A stretch of DNA of 64,000 nt from contig NZ_LT907988.1 in NCBI RefSeq assembly GCF_900089455.2, forward strand, positions 2,480,001 through 2,544,000, given 5' to 3'. A program made the translations under genes and the position numbers. The notes beneath the pieces were generated by a model. It did no database searches, was not told where the DNA came from, and saw only the letters and a program-made list of their open reading frames with translations. Numbering within the stretch: the first letter of the stretch is position 1; the number at the start of each line of letters is the position of its first letter. This DNA comes from Orrella dioscoreae (GTDB taxonomy: Bacteria > Pseudomonadota > Gammaproteobacteria > Burkholderiales > Burkholderiaceae_B). Below, one piece after another: positions 1 to 7,700 of this stretch.

Positions 1-345
1 GCAATCGGCCGCGCCTGCCAGGAACTGGCGCTGCCATTGGTGCCCGGCGTTGCCACCAGCAGCGAGATCCTGGCCGCCACCGAGGCGGGCTTCCGGGCGC
101 TGAAGTTCTTTCCCGCCATGCAGGCGGGCGGCATGGCACTGCTGAAGGCCTGGCAAGGACCTTTCGGCGATATCGTCTTTTGCCCCACGGGCGGCATCCA
201 CGCCGGCAACGCGGCGGATTTCCTCGCCCTGGACAATGTGGCGTGCGTGGGCGGCTCCTGGCTCGTGCCGGCCGATGCCCTGGCGGCGCGGGACTGGCCA
301 CGCATCACGGCGCTGGCGCGCGAGGCCTGCGCCTTGCGCGGCTGA
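1..345 (+). CDS. eda: 2-dehydro-3-deoxyphosphogluconate (KDPG) aldolase, C-terminal part
   Basis: The gene enters from before the window; 114 codons and the TGA stop are visible. The reading holds the second half of a class I KDPG/KHG aldolase: a LVPGVAT segment, ALKFFPA with the Schiff-base lysine (about residue 37 of the visible part), and a phosphate-binding CPTGGI loop. The family cleaves KDPG to pyruvate and glyceraldehyde 3-phosphate (Entner-Doudoroff pathway) in the cytoplasm; relatives act on KDPGal, so substrate is not certain. The 159 bases after the stop show no further gene or clear terminator. Confidence 0.85.
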   Translation, partial: AIGRACQELALPLVPGVATSSEILAATEAGFRALKFFPAMQAGGMALLKAWQGPFGDIVFCPTGGIHAGNAADFLALDNVACVGGSWLVPADALAARDWPRITALAREACALRG

Positions 346-504
346 GGGGGGAATGGGGAAGGGGGGTGAACGGGGCGCTTCGTACGCCCTGGTTACGTCA
401 TTTTCGTTTAAGTGCAGGGTTGTTTCGGTGCTTTCTCCTAAGCTTGGTGCTGCCGGTCCGCCAGAGACCCCAAGGCGTTTCCCAGCCAAACCGGAGCAGC
501 CATC

Positions 505-870
505 ATGCCGAAGCGTCACCGCCTCTTCGCCGCCCCCGCGCTCGTCCTGTGGTTCACCATGGGCGCGTCCATTGCCGTGGCGCAGTATGTCGGCCCGGGC
601 GTCATTCCCCGCATTACCGTCCAGGAGCTGCAATCGCGCGGCGTGCACGACCAGCAGGGCGTGCTGACTGGCAATCTGCTCACGCCCGAAGGCGGCGACT
701 TCTACGTTTTTGACGATGGCACGGGCCGCCTGCGGGTGGAGATCCCGAAGAAAGTGTTTCCGCCGTCCATGCCCATCGCGCCGCAACGGGTGGTGGAGCT
801 GACGGGCGAACTCGCCAAGGAAGGCCGTGACCTGAGCTTCGAAGTGCGGGAAATGCGGGTGCAGCAATAG
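505..870 (+). CDS. YgiW/YdeI-family periplasmic OB-fold protein
   Basis: 121 residues. An N-terminal signal peptide ends near IAVAQ (about residue 28), so the product should be periplasmic. The rest matches the bacterial OB-fold (BOF) family of E. coli YgiW/YdeI: a VLTGNLL strand, then FYVFDDGTGRLRVEI typical of the family core, and a closing VELTGEL strand. Members are linked to stress tolerance and probably bind small cationic ligands; the ligand here is unknown. It stands alone between eda and a convergent SUFU gene, with an ATG start about 160 bases after eda. Confidence 0.7.
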   Translation: MPKRHRLFAAPALVLWFTMGASIAVAQYVGPGVIPRITVQELQSRGVHDQQGVLTGNLLTPEGGDFYVFDDGTGRLRVEIPKKVFPPSMPIAPQRVVELTGELAKEGRDLSFEVREMRVQQ

Positions 871-892
871 CCATGCGCGGATGCGCCAGCGC

Positions 893-1492
893 TCAGCGCG
901 AGGCCATCGCGCAAGCCCGGTCCAGCGACGTCCAGTCGATCTCCGCTTCCTCGAAGACATCCTCCAGCGCGCTGGTGGAGTGCGCCTGCGCGTAATCGAT
1001 CTCGTCCGCCGAGACCGCCTGCACCAGCAGCCAGCTGACGCGCCTTCCCGCGAATTCCTTGACCGCGTCCAGACCTTCATAGGCGAAGGGCGTGGTCAGC
1101 AGCGCGTGCGGCACGGGCGATGCAGGACGGAAGCGCCCGATCAGGCCGTGCAGGAAGATGCCCGGGCAGGCGAAGCCCCGGCTCTTGCCGACGAAAGTGG
1201 CGGCAAGAAAGAGCGCTTCGGCCAGGTCGGACTCCTGGCCCGCCTCGCAACTGGCGATGAATTCCAGGCGGGTATGCGGAAACTCGGTGCCGTCGTCCTG
1301 GTAGAGCGGATGGTTGGACACGCCGATGGTGCTCAGCGTGACCAGGCCCGGCGAAGGGGTGTCCTGGGCGTGCGCGATGCCGATGTAGAAGGGGTCTTCC
1401 GCGGCCTGACGGTGCACGACGACCCGGGGGCGGGCGCCGAAGACGGTTTCCAGGTGTCTGGCAATGGCCTTTTCGCTGTCGGAGATCTGCAT
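893..1492 (-). CDS. Suppressor-of-fused (SUFU) domain protein
   Basis: 199 residues starting at ATG 1492 (MQISDSEKA); a longer reading exists upstream but that part is arginine-rich and unlike protein. The body resembles the bacterial SUFU domain: PGLVTLSTIGVS followed by RLEFIAS and a C-terminal GRRVSWLLVQAVS segment. Bacterial SUFU-domain proteins are predicted as immunity proteins in polymorphic toxin systems, or as cytosolic proteins of unknown role. No toxin is visible nearby, but a Rap1a-like immunity-family gene lies 23 bases upstream on the same strand, so the two may be co-transcribed. No signal peptide. Confidence 0.7.
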   Translation of the reverse strand: MQISDSEKAIARHLETVFGARPRVVVHRQAAEDPFYIGIAHAQDTPSPGLVTLSTIGVSNHPLYQDDGTEFPHTRLEFIASCEAGQESDLAEALFLAATFVGKSRGFACPGIFLHGLIGRFRPASPVPHALLTTPFAYEGLDAVKEFAGRRVSWLLVQAVSADEIDYAQAHSTSALEDVFEEAEIDWTSLDRACAMASR

Positions 1493-1515
1493 GGCGCTTG
1501 CGGCCTGGGAAGGGG

Positions 1516-1917
1516 TCAGGGGTTGCGCCCGATGGTGCTGGCCGGGCAGGGGAATGCCTGCCTCAGCGCCTCGGCCACCAGCGGGGCCGCGTTCCCGCCC
1601 AGGCTGGCGGGGTCGAGCTCGTGCAGCGCGGTATGGACGCGGCCGGCCAGCTCGTGCGGCAGCACGCCGGTGACGGTGCACCACAGCTGGTTCTGCGTCA
1701 GGTCGGCCACGCCGGAGATGTAGGACTGCGCGCGGGCGGAAGACAGCAGGCGGCTGTGCGCCGGGTCGCGGAATTCGGTGGGCATCTTGCCTTCCAGCGC
1801 GGCCAGGAGCTCCTTGCCGGTGAAGTGCCAGGTGCGAGGCGCGGCGGCGGAAGCGCTGGTGGCAGTAACGGTGGCGGCAGTAACGGCCAGCAGGGCGGCG
1901 AGGAGGAGGCGGGTCAT
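1516..1917 (-). CDS. Rap1a/Tai-like secreted protein
   Basis: 133 residues with a clear signal peptide (MTRLLLAALLAV to SASAAA, about 25 residues). The mature part has the pattern of the Rap1a/Tai immunity family: a GKELLAALEG start, SYISGVADL in the middle, a single cysteine in LWCTV, and an AEALRQAFPCP ending with the second cysteine. Known members protect the periplasm from type VI amidase effectors (Tae4) in Serratia and relatives. No type VI gene is in the window, so this may be an orphan immunity gene or a domesticated relative. Start chosen at ATG 1917 because the signal peptide begins there. Confidence 0.55.
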   Translation of the reverse strand: MTRLLLAALLAVTAATVTATSASAAAPRTWHFTGKELLAALEGKMPTEFRDPAHSRLLSSARAQSYISGVADLTQNQLWCTVTGVLPHELAGRVHTALHELDPASLGGNAAPLVAEALRQAFPCPASTIGRNP

Positions 1918-1954
1918 GGCGTCGGACGCGTTGTCGTGGACGTGATGAACGACC

Positions 1955-2668
1955 TTACACCATCTGGCCGTACAAGGTGTCGCGCATCTCGGCGGAAGCA
2001 CCGAGCCGGCGCGCCAGTTCATCCGCATGCGCCAGGATGACGGCCTCGAAGCGCCCGGCATCGACGGTGGCGAGACGCGCGGAGGGGCCCGCGATGGTGA
2101 GGGCGCCGACGTAGCGGTCTTCGTTGCCGATGATCGGCACGGACCACGACGCGGTGTAGGGGTCGCGCGCGCCGCTGGAAAAAATGGGCAGTCGCTCGGG
2201 CGGGGGCTGCGTGCCTTGCGCCCAGATCGCGAAGACCTGGCCCGTGGACGAGCGGTCCGGCGGCATGACGCTGCCGGCCAGCACCTGGCTGTGCAGGCCT
2301 TCGTGCGGTTGGTGGCGGAACAGGCACAGGCGCTGCCCGGGCTCGCCGCCCTCGACGTAGTACGCGGCGCTTTCGCCCGTGTCGGCCGAGAGTTTTTCCA
2401 GGATGGGCAGGACGACCGCCGAGAGATCGAAGCCGCGTTCGTAGACCCTGGCCAGAAAGAGCACGCGTGGCCCCAGGCCATATCTGCCATCGGGCTCCCG
2501 CACCACGTAGCCGGTGCGCGCCAGCGAGTTCAGCAGCCGGAAGATGGTGGTCTTGTGCAGCGGCAGGCGGTTGGCGAAATCCGCCAGCGCCAGGCGCTCG
2601 GCCCCCGGCTTGAAGCAATCCAGCACCTGCATGGCGCGTTCCACCGCGACGACACCGTCATTACTCAT
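1955..2668 (-). CDS. IclR-family transcriptional regulator
   Basis: 237 residues: an N-terminal winged helix-turn-helix (residues about 8-70, with LPLHKTTIFRLLNSL as recognition helix), then the IclR effector-binding domain with a GERLCLF-type strand and SVPIIG near residue 180. It is divergent from the GalB-like hydratase and Bug receptor genes at 2764 and 3574, the usual layout for IclR control of an aromatic or organic-acid pathway. A perfect 7-3-7 palindrome lies in the 95-base intergenic space and is the probable operator. The inducer cannot be read from the sequence. Confidence 0.9.
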   Translation of the reverse strand: MSNDGVVAVERAMQVLDCFKPGAERLALADFANRLPLHKTTIFRLLNSLARTGYVVREPDGRYGLGPRVLFLARVYERGFDLSAVVLPILEKLSADTGESAAYYVEGGEPGQRLCLFRHQPHEGLHSQVLAGSVMPPDRSSTGQVFAIWAQGTQPPPERLPIFSSGARDPYTASWSVPIIGNEDRYVGALTIAGPSARLATVDAGRFEAVILAHADELARRLGASAEMRDTLYGQMV

Positions 2669-2701
2669 GAGATCTCTTTAAGTCCTTTATTTATTAGCCT
2701 T

Positions 2702-2718
2702 GTTGTACACAGTACAAC
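2702..2718. promoter_or_regulatory. Probable IclR operator, 7-3-7 palindrome
   Basis: GTTGTAC-ACA-GTACAAC is a perfect inverted repeat between the divergent iclR-type gene (start 2668) and the hydratase gene (start 2764). Its size and place fit the roughly 15-17 bp palindromes bound by IclR proteins. It lies 34 bases from the regulator start, so it could serve both autoregulation and control of the pathway genes. Confidence 0.6.
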
Positions 2719-2763
2719 GCCATTTCACAAAAGTAAAATGCCGCCAACAACCTGGAGACAACG

Positions 2764-3477
2764 ATGGCGGATTCGATACTGGTGGTCACGGCCCATGTGG
2801 GCGACTTCGTGTGGCGTTGCGGCGGCGCCATGGCCCTGCATGCGCGGCGCGGCGTCGACGTGCATGTGGTGTGCCTGAGCTATGGCGAGAACGGGGAGTC
2901 GAATGCGGCCTGGCAGGGGGATGCCCGGCGTGACACGGTGAAGGCGCTGCGCCGTGCGGAGGCCGAGGAGGCGGGGCGCATCCTCGGCGTGGCGTCGATG
3001 GATTTCCACGACCTGGGCGACTATCCCTTGCCGGAGTCCGCGGACTCGGTGCGCCGGGTCTCGCAGTTGCTGCGCCAGACCCAGGCGGCGGCGGTATTGA
3101 CGCATCCCGAGCACGATCCGTCCAACCTGGATCACTGCCGCACCCATGAAATGGTGCTGCGGGCCCGCATGCAGGCCATGGCGCCCGGCCATGGCGCGGA
3201 CTTCGTCGTGCCGCCGCAGGTCTACAGCTTCGAGCCGCACCAGACCGAGCTGTGCGGGTTCAAGCCCAATGTGCTGCTGGACATCACGGATGTCTGGGAT
3301 ATCAAGTGGCAGGCCATGCAGGCCATGCCCACCCAGCGCAATCTGTGGGCCTATTACGAGCGTGTCGCCCTGCAGCGCGGGGCGCAGGCCGGGCGCCGCG
3401 GCAAGACCGCGGGCACGCGCTATGGCGAGGCGTACCAGAGCATTTTCCCATCCGTCGTCACGGCGTTTGCCGGCTGA
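2764..3477 (+). CDS. GalB-like 4-oxalomesaconate hydratase / PIG-L (LmbE) family protein
   Basis: 237 residues of the PIG-L/LmbE zinc-hydrolase fold. The family's usual AHPDDE metal motif is replaced by TAHVGDFVWRCGGA, the variant I recall from GalB, the 4-oxalomesaconate hydratase of Pseudomonas putida gallate breakdown. Shared features continue through VCLSYGENGES, the acidic FHDLGDYPL segment, VYSFEPHQ and LWAYYERVALQRG. GalB adds water to 4-oxalomesaconate to form 4-carboxy-4-hydroxy-2-oxoadipate. No other gallate genes are nearby, so it may act on a related diacid. It is followed by a Bug receptor and faced by an IclR regulator. The alternative reading is a PIG-L deacetylase; I favour the hydratase. 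Confidence 0.65.
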   Translation: MADSILVVTAHVGDFVWRCGGAMALHARRGVDVHVVCLSYGENGESNAAWQGDARRDTVKALRRAEAEEAGRILGVASMDFHDLGDYPLPESADSVRRVSQLLRQTQAAAVLTHPEHDPSNLDHCRTHEMVLRARMQAMAPGHGADFVVPPQVYSFEPHQTELCGFKPNVLLDITDVWDIKWQAMQAMPTQRNLWAYYERVALQRGAQAGRRGKTAGTRYGEAYQSIFPSVVTAFAG

Positions 3478-3573
3478 GACGGCGGGCCGCCTTCCCGCAA
3501 GGGGGCGGCGGCATGCCGCATGACTGCGGCCAGACACAAGAAAAACCCAAGTCCATCCACAAGGAGGAAGACA

Positions 3574-4536
3574 ATGCTGAAGCAGAAAACCCTGGGCATC
3601 CTTGCCCTGATCGCCGGCCTGGCGCCGGCTGCCCACGCGCTCGCGGCGTATCCCGAGCGTCCCATCCGCATGGTGGTGCCTTTCGCCGCGGGCGGTCCCG
3701 CCGACATGGTGGGGCGTGAGTTCGCCCAGCTGTTCAGCGAGCAACTGGGCCAGCCCGTGGTGGTGGTGAACGCGGGCGGCGGGCATGGCGTGCCGGCCTT
3801 GAACCAGGTGCTGGGGCAGGAGGCCGATGGCTACACGCTGCTGATGCCAGCCTCGGGCAACATGACGATCCCGTCGAAGGCCATGGCGGGCAAGGACGTG
3901 CTCGGCCTGCTGGCGCCCATCAGCCTGCTGACGGAAAGCCCGCACGTGCTGGTCGTGACTGCCAAGTTGCCCGTGAACTCGGTCCAGGACCTGGTGGACT
4001 ATGCGCGCCAGCATCCGGGCCGGGTGAATTTCGGTTCCGCGGGCGTGGGCGGCGTGGCGCACCTGGGCATGGAGTTGTTCAAAAGCGAGGCCAAGGTGGA
4101 TGTGGTGCACGTGCCTTATCGCGGCACGTCGCAAGTCCTGACGGACATCGCGTCGGGGCAGGTCCAGGCCTTGTTCAGCAGCATGCCCTCGCTGCAACCG
4201 CTGATCGACAAGAAGGCGGTGAAGGCACTGGCCATGAGCGCACCGAGCAAGGGCGAGGAGACGGCCAGCCTGCCCCTGGTGTCGCAGACCCTGCCCGGCA
4301 TGTCGTACACCACCTGGTATGGGCTGTTCGCCAAGGCGGGCACGCCGCAACCGGTGCTGGACACGTTGAACAAGGCTGTCGTGGAAACCTTGAAGAATCC
4401 CGCGCTGAACAAGAAGTTCGCGCCGCAAGGCGTGGAGTTCGTGTCCAGCACGCCCGCGCAGCTGACCGAGATCGTCCAGCGCGACACTCGCAAATGGACG
4501 GCGCTGATCGAGCAGGCGGGCATCGAGATCGACTGA
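3574..4536 (+). CDS. Bug-family tripartite tricarboxylate receptor (TctC-like)
   Basis: 320 residues. ATG 3574 follows a strong AAGGAGG ribosome site and opens a signal peptide ending near HALAA (about residue 24). Mature protein begins YPERPIRMVVPFAAGGPADMVGR, the standard Bug start in which the backbone binds a carboxylate ligand. Later family marks: DGYTLLMPA, VNFGSAGVGG, and VHVPYRGTSQVLTDI. Bug proteins are periplasmic binders of small organic acids, often without their own membrane partners. The link to the GalB-like hydratase suggests an aromatic-derived or dicarboxylic ligand. Confidence 0.88.
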   Translation: MLKQKTLGILALIAGLAPAAHALAAYPERPIRMVVPFAAGGPADMVGREFAQLFSEQLGQPVVVVNAGGGHGVPALNQVLGQEADGYTLLMPASGNMTIPSKAMAGKDVLGLLAPISLLTESPHVLVVTAKLPVNSVQDLVDYARQHPGRVNFGSAGVGGVAHLGMELFKSEAKVDVVHVPYRGTSQVLTDIASGQVQALFSSMPSLQPLIDKKAVKALAMSAPSKGEETASLPLVSQTLPGMSYTTWYGLFAKAGTPQPVLDTLNKAVVETLKNPALNKKFAPQGVEFVSSTPAQLTEIVQRDTRKWTALIEQAGIEID

Positions 4537-4567
4537 CGCGTGCACGCCCAGGCCTGGCCTGGGCGTG

Positions 4568-5458
4568 TCAGGGCAAGGCCTTCACCACGTCGATCAGCGC
4601 GCGCAGCGCGGGCGGCGGGTGGCGGTTGGCCGGGAAATACAGGTACAGCCCGGGGATGGCCGGGCACCAGTCCTCGAGCAGGGGCAGCAGCCGCTTGCGT
4701 GCGAAGTAGGGCGCGGCATAAGGCTCCGGCACATAGGCGATACCCAGTCCGTCGGCGGCGGCCTCGGCCATCAACGCGCTGCTGTCCAGGGTCAGCGCGC
4801 CCGGGACGTCCAGCGCCAGCTCCTGGTCGCGCCGCTTGAATTCCCAGCGATAGCGCTTGCCGCTGGGCAGGCGCTGGCGGATGCATTGGTGCGTCATCAG
4901 GTCGTCCGGCGTGCGCGGTGCGGGGTGGCGGCGCAAATAGGCGGGCGAGGCCACGGGCAGGAAGCGCAGCTCGGGCCCGAGGCGGACCGCCACCATGTCC
5001 TTGGGCACGGCTTCCCCCAGGCGGATGCCGGCATCGAAGCCGCGTCCGACGATATCCACCAGTTGCCCGTCCACGGACAGGTCCAGTTCGATGCGGGGAT
5101 GGCGAGCGCGCAAGGGCGGCAACACGGTTTGCAGCAGCAGGCGTATGGCGCCTTCACTGCCATTGATGCGCAATACGCCGCTGGGCTGGCCGCCTGCGGC
5201 GGACGTTTCATCCAGGGCCTGGTCCAGGTCCCGCAGGATGGGCGTGAGGCGCGTCAGCAGTTGTTCGCCCTCGTGTGTCAGGGCCACGCTGCGCGTGGTG
5301 CGATTCAGCAGCCGCACGCCCAGCTTGGCTTCCAGCCCGCGCATGGCCAGGCTCAGGGCCGAGTGGGACACGCCCAGCACATCGGCCGTGCGGCGAAAGC
5401 TCTTGTGCGAGGCGACGGCGGCGAATGCATGCAGGTCGGCGAGGGAGGGCGAGTTCAT
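4568..5458 (-). CDS. LysR-family transcriptional regulator
   Basis: 296 residues with an N-terminal LysR helix-turn-helix (residues about 4-62, SHSALSLAMRGLEAKLGVRLLNR) and a periplasmic-binding-like effector domain. The effector part (FDAGIRLGE, then APYFARKRLLPLLEDW) is of the large CrgA/DmlR-like group common in proteobacteria. It is divergent from an SDR dehydrogenase and a lipocalin-like gene, its probable targets. A T-N11-A-type inverted repeat overlaps its own start codon, which fits negative autoregulation. Confidence 0.9.
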   Translation of the reverse strand: MNSPSLADLHAFAAVASHKSFRRTADVLGVSHSALSLAMRGLEAKLGVRLLNRTTRSVALTHEGEQLLTRLTPILRDLDQALDETSAAGGQPSGVLRINGSEGAIRLLLQTVLPPLRARHPRIELDLSVDGQLVDIVGRGFDAGIRLGEAVPKDMVAVRLGPELRFLPVASPAYLRRHPAPRTPDDLMTHQCIRQRLPSGKRYRWEFKRRDQELALDVPGALTLDSSALMAEAAADGLGIAYVPEPYAAPYFARKRLLPLLEDWCPAIPGLYLYFPANRHPPPALRALIDVVKALP

Positions 5459-5479
5459 TGGTTGATAATACTCACCAAT
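5457..5479. promoter_or_regulatory. LysR-type T-N11-A operator
   Basis: ATTGGT, 11 bases, ACCAAT: perfect 6-base arms spaced as in the LysR consensus. It overlaps the first codon of the lysR-type gene and lies 84 bases before the SDR start, in the divergent intergenic space. Confidence 0.55.
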
Positions 5480-5562
5480 TCATGCAGGGAAAAGCCTCTT
5501 CCATAACCAGTGTTGCCTCCTTACGATGAAGGCCGATGCAATCATCACAAGGAGCAGGGCAT

Positions 5563-6387
5563 ATGAGCAAGACGTGGTTCATCACCGGGGCCTCGGCAGG
5601 ATTGGGACGAGGATTGGCCGACACGTTGCTGGCGCGCGGCGACACCGTCGTGGCGACCGTGCGGCGCGAAGGCGTGCTGGATGACGCGCAGGCCCGCCAT
5701 GGCGAGCGCCTGCGGGTGCTGAGGCTGGACGTGACCGATACCGCGGCCCTGCGCGATGGCGTGGCGCAAGCATTCGCCGCCGTCGGGCGCATCGACGTGG
5801 TGGTCAGCAATGCGGCTTACGGGCTTTTCGGCGCGGCGGAAGAGCTGGACGACGCACGGATCGCGCGGCAGATCGCCACCAATCTCACGGGCTCGATCCA
5901 GTTGATCCGCGCGGTGCTGCCTTTCCTGCGCAAGCAGGGCGGCGGACGGATCGTGCAAGTCTCGTCAGAAGGCGGCCAGATCGCCTATCCGAACTTCAGC
6001 CTGTACCACGCGACCAAGTGGGGGATCGAAGGCTTTGTGGAGTCGGTCGCGCAGGAAGTGGCGCCCTTCGGCATCGATTTCCTCATCGTCGAGCCCGGTC
6101 CCACGCGCACGAATTTCGGTGCCGCGCTGGACCACGCGCCGGCCATGGCCTGCTACGACGACACGCCGGCCGGGGCCGTGCGGCGCGCCGTGGCGGCGGG
6201 CAATTTCGCGGATTTCGGCGTTGCGGGCAAGACGGTGGACGCGATGATCGCGGCCATCGATGCCGAGCGGCTGCCGCTGCGGCTGGCGCTGGGCAGTTCC
6301 ACCTTCGATAAGGTGGGCGAGGCCTTGCGGCAGCGGCTGGCGCTGCTGCAGTCGCAAAGGGAAGTGGCCTTGTCCGTGATGGCGTGA
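5563..6387 (+). CDS. Short-chain dehydrogenase/reductase (SDR)
   Basis: 274 residues; ATG 5563 follows AAGGAG. Classical SDR marks are present: the nucleotide-binding TGASAGLG at residues 8-15, NAAYG after the central strand, and the catalytic pair Tyr148/Lys152 in YHATK. The sequence fits the group annotated as oxidoreductases acting on unknown carbonyl or hydroxyl substrates, with a PGPTRTNF segment after the active site. It is divergent from a LysR regulator and runs 18 bases before a lipocalin-like gene, so the two are probably one operon. Confidence 0.88.
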   Translation: MSKTWFITGASAGLGRGLADTLLARGDTVVATVRREGVLDDAQARHGERLRVLRLDVTDTAALRDGVAQAFAAVGRIDVVVSNAAYGLFGAAEELDDARIARQIATNLTGSIQLIRAVLPFLRKQGGGRIVQVSSEGGQIAYPNFSLYHATKWGIEGFVESVAQEVAPFGIDFLIVEPGPTRTNFGAALDHAPAMACYDDTPAGAVRRAVAAGNFADFGVAGKTVDAMIAAIDAERLPLRLALGSSTFDKVGEALRQRLALLQSQREVALSVMA

Positions 6388-6405
6388 ACGACAGGAGACG
6401 GGAAC

Positions 6406-6924
6406 ATGGGATTGAGGAAGAGGCATGTCGCTGTCGGCCTGGCGGCCATGGCTTTGCTGTTTGCCGGCACGCAATCCGCGCGCGCCGCGCCCGCCAATCA
6501 GGTGCTTGGCACCTGGCGGATGGTAAAGGCGGAGGTCGAGCAGGATGGCATCACGCGGCCGGCCTATGGCACGCAGCCTCGGGGCATGCTGGTCTTCACG
6601 CCGGACATGCATTTCGTGGAAGTGCTGACGGATGCCTCCGTGCCCCGCTTCGCGTCCCAGGCGCGCGGCCAGGGCACCGATGCGGAAAACCGCGCTGCCA
6701 TGGCTGCGAACATCGGTTTTTTCGGCACCTATACGGTGGATGCACAGGGGGAGTTCAGCGGCAACCGCGTGCAAGGGGCGACGTTTCCCAACTGGGTGGG
6801 CAGCGCGCGCACGCGCCAGGACCTGAGCCTGGTCGTGGAGGGCGACCGCATGGTCGAGCATTTCCGTCGGCCCGAAGGTGCGCGGGTATATATTGAATGG
6901 GAGCGGGTGCGGACGGCGCAGTAG
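6406..6924 (+). CDS. Lipocalin-like domain protein, exported
   Basis: 172 residues with a signal peptide (to about SARAA, residue 27). The mature part matches the bacterial lipocalin-like domain: LGTWRMVKAE at its start, a GMLVFTPDMHFVEVL strand pair, GFFGTYTVD, and a closing IEWERV. Such proteins fold as a beta barrel and are thought to bind small hydrophobic molecules in the periplasm. It follows the SDR gene closely; the pair may handle one substrate. Confidence 0.75.
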   Translation: MGLRKRHVAVGLAAMALLFAGTQSARAAPANQVLGTWRMVKAEVEQDGITRPAYGTQPRGMLVFTPDMHFVEVLTDASVPRFASQARGQGTDAENRAAMAANIGFFGTYTVDAQGEFSGNRVQGATFPNWVGSARTRQDLSLVVEGDRMVEHFRRPEGARVYIEWERVRTAQ

Positions 6925-7028
6925 GGGCTTTCGGGCGGATTCCCCGGGCTGCCGTAGAATTCCCGATTTGGGCCTGCCCCTTGCTTTTCAAGTTGTTCCC
7001 TTTGAGCGATACCCCCGCCGCGACCGCA

Positions 7029-7661
7029 ATGCCTTCCTCCGCCGTATCCATACGTTCGGAAGTACAGCTTCCCATCCAGTTGGCCGATGGCACGGAGGCT
7101 TCCGCCCTGGTCTACAGTTTTCGCGGCCTGAGCGATGGCAAGGAGCACATCGCGCTGAAGTTCGGCGAGCCCGCCGCCGTGCCGCTGGTGCGCGTGCATT
7201 CCGAGTGCATGACGGGCGATGTGTTCGGTTCCCTGCGCTGTGATTGTGGTCCCCAGCTGGAAGAGTCGCTGAAGACCTTGCGGGAAGAGGGCGGCTACCT
7301 GCTTTACCTGCGCCAGGAGGGCAGGGGAATCGGCCTGTACGCCAAGCTCGACGCCTACCGCCTGCAGGAACAGGGACAGGACACCTATGCCGCCAACGTG
7401 ATGCTGGGGCATGGTGCGGACGAGCGCGACTACATCGTCGCCGCGCAGATGCTGCGCGCCTTGGGGGTGGGGCGGATCGAGCTGCTCACCAACAATCCCC
7501 AGAAGTGCAAGCAGTTGTCGGGCCTGGGCATCAACGTGGCCGCCACGCGCCGCACGGGGGTGTATTCCAGCGCGCACAATCTGGCGTATCTGCAGGCCAA
7601 GGTGCGGCAGACGGGGCATTTGCTGCAGTTGGGCCCGGCAGGCCAGGACGACCAGGGATAA
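7029..7661 (+). CDS. ribA: GTP cyclohydrolase II
   Basis: 210 residues, close to stand-alone RibA enzymes. The zinc cysteines are Cys60, Cys71 and Cys73 in RVHSECMTGDVFGSLRCDCG. GTP-site features follow: LRQEGRGIGL, MLGHGADERDY and LLTNNPQKC. The enzyme opens GTP to 2,5-diamino-6-ribosylamino-pyrimidinone 5'-phosphate, the first committed step of riboflavin synthesis. ATG 7029 is chosen: an upstream in-frame ATG at 6897 would overlap the lipocalin gene and add residues unlike RibA. No other rib gene is adjacent. Confidence 0.93.
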   Translation: MPSSAVSIRSEVQLPIQLADGTEASALVYSFRGLSDGKEHIALKFGEPAAVPLVRVHSECMTGDVFGSLRCDCGPQLEESLKTLREEGGYLLYLRQEGRGIGLYAKLDAYRLQEQGQDTYAANVMLGHGADERDYIVAAQMLRALGVGRIELLTNNPQKCKQLSGLGINVAATRRTGVYSSAHNLAYLQAKVRQTGHLLQLGPAGQDDQG

Positions 7662-7700
7662 ACGGTTGATCCAACGCGTCGGGGACTGCAGGCAGTGGCC

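Noticed and set aside
2725-4545. 606-codon open frame on the minus strand opposite the hydratase and Bug genes
   Set aside because: Arg/His/Gln-rich translation with no recognisable motif; the plus-strand genes have clear family motifs, so it is a GC-driven shadow.
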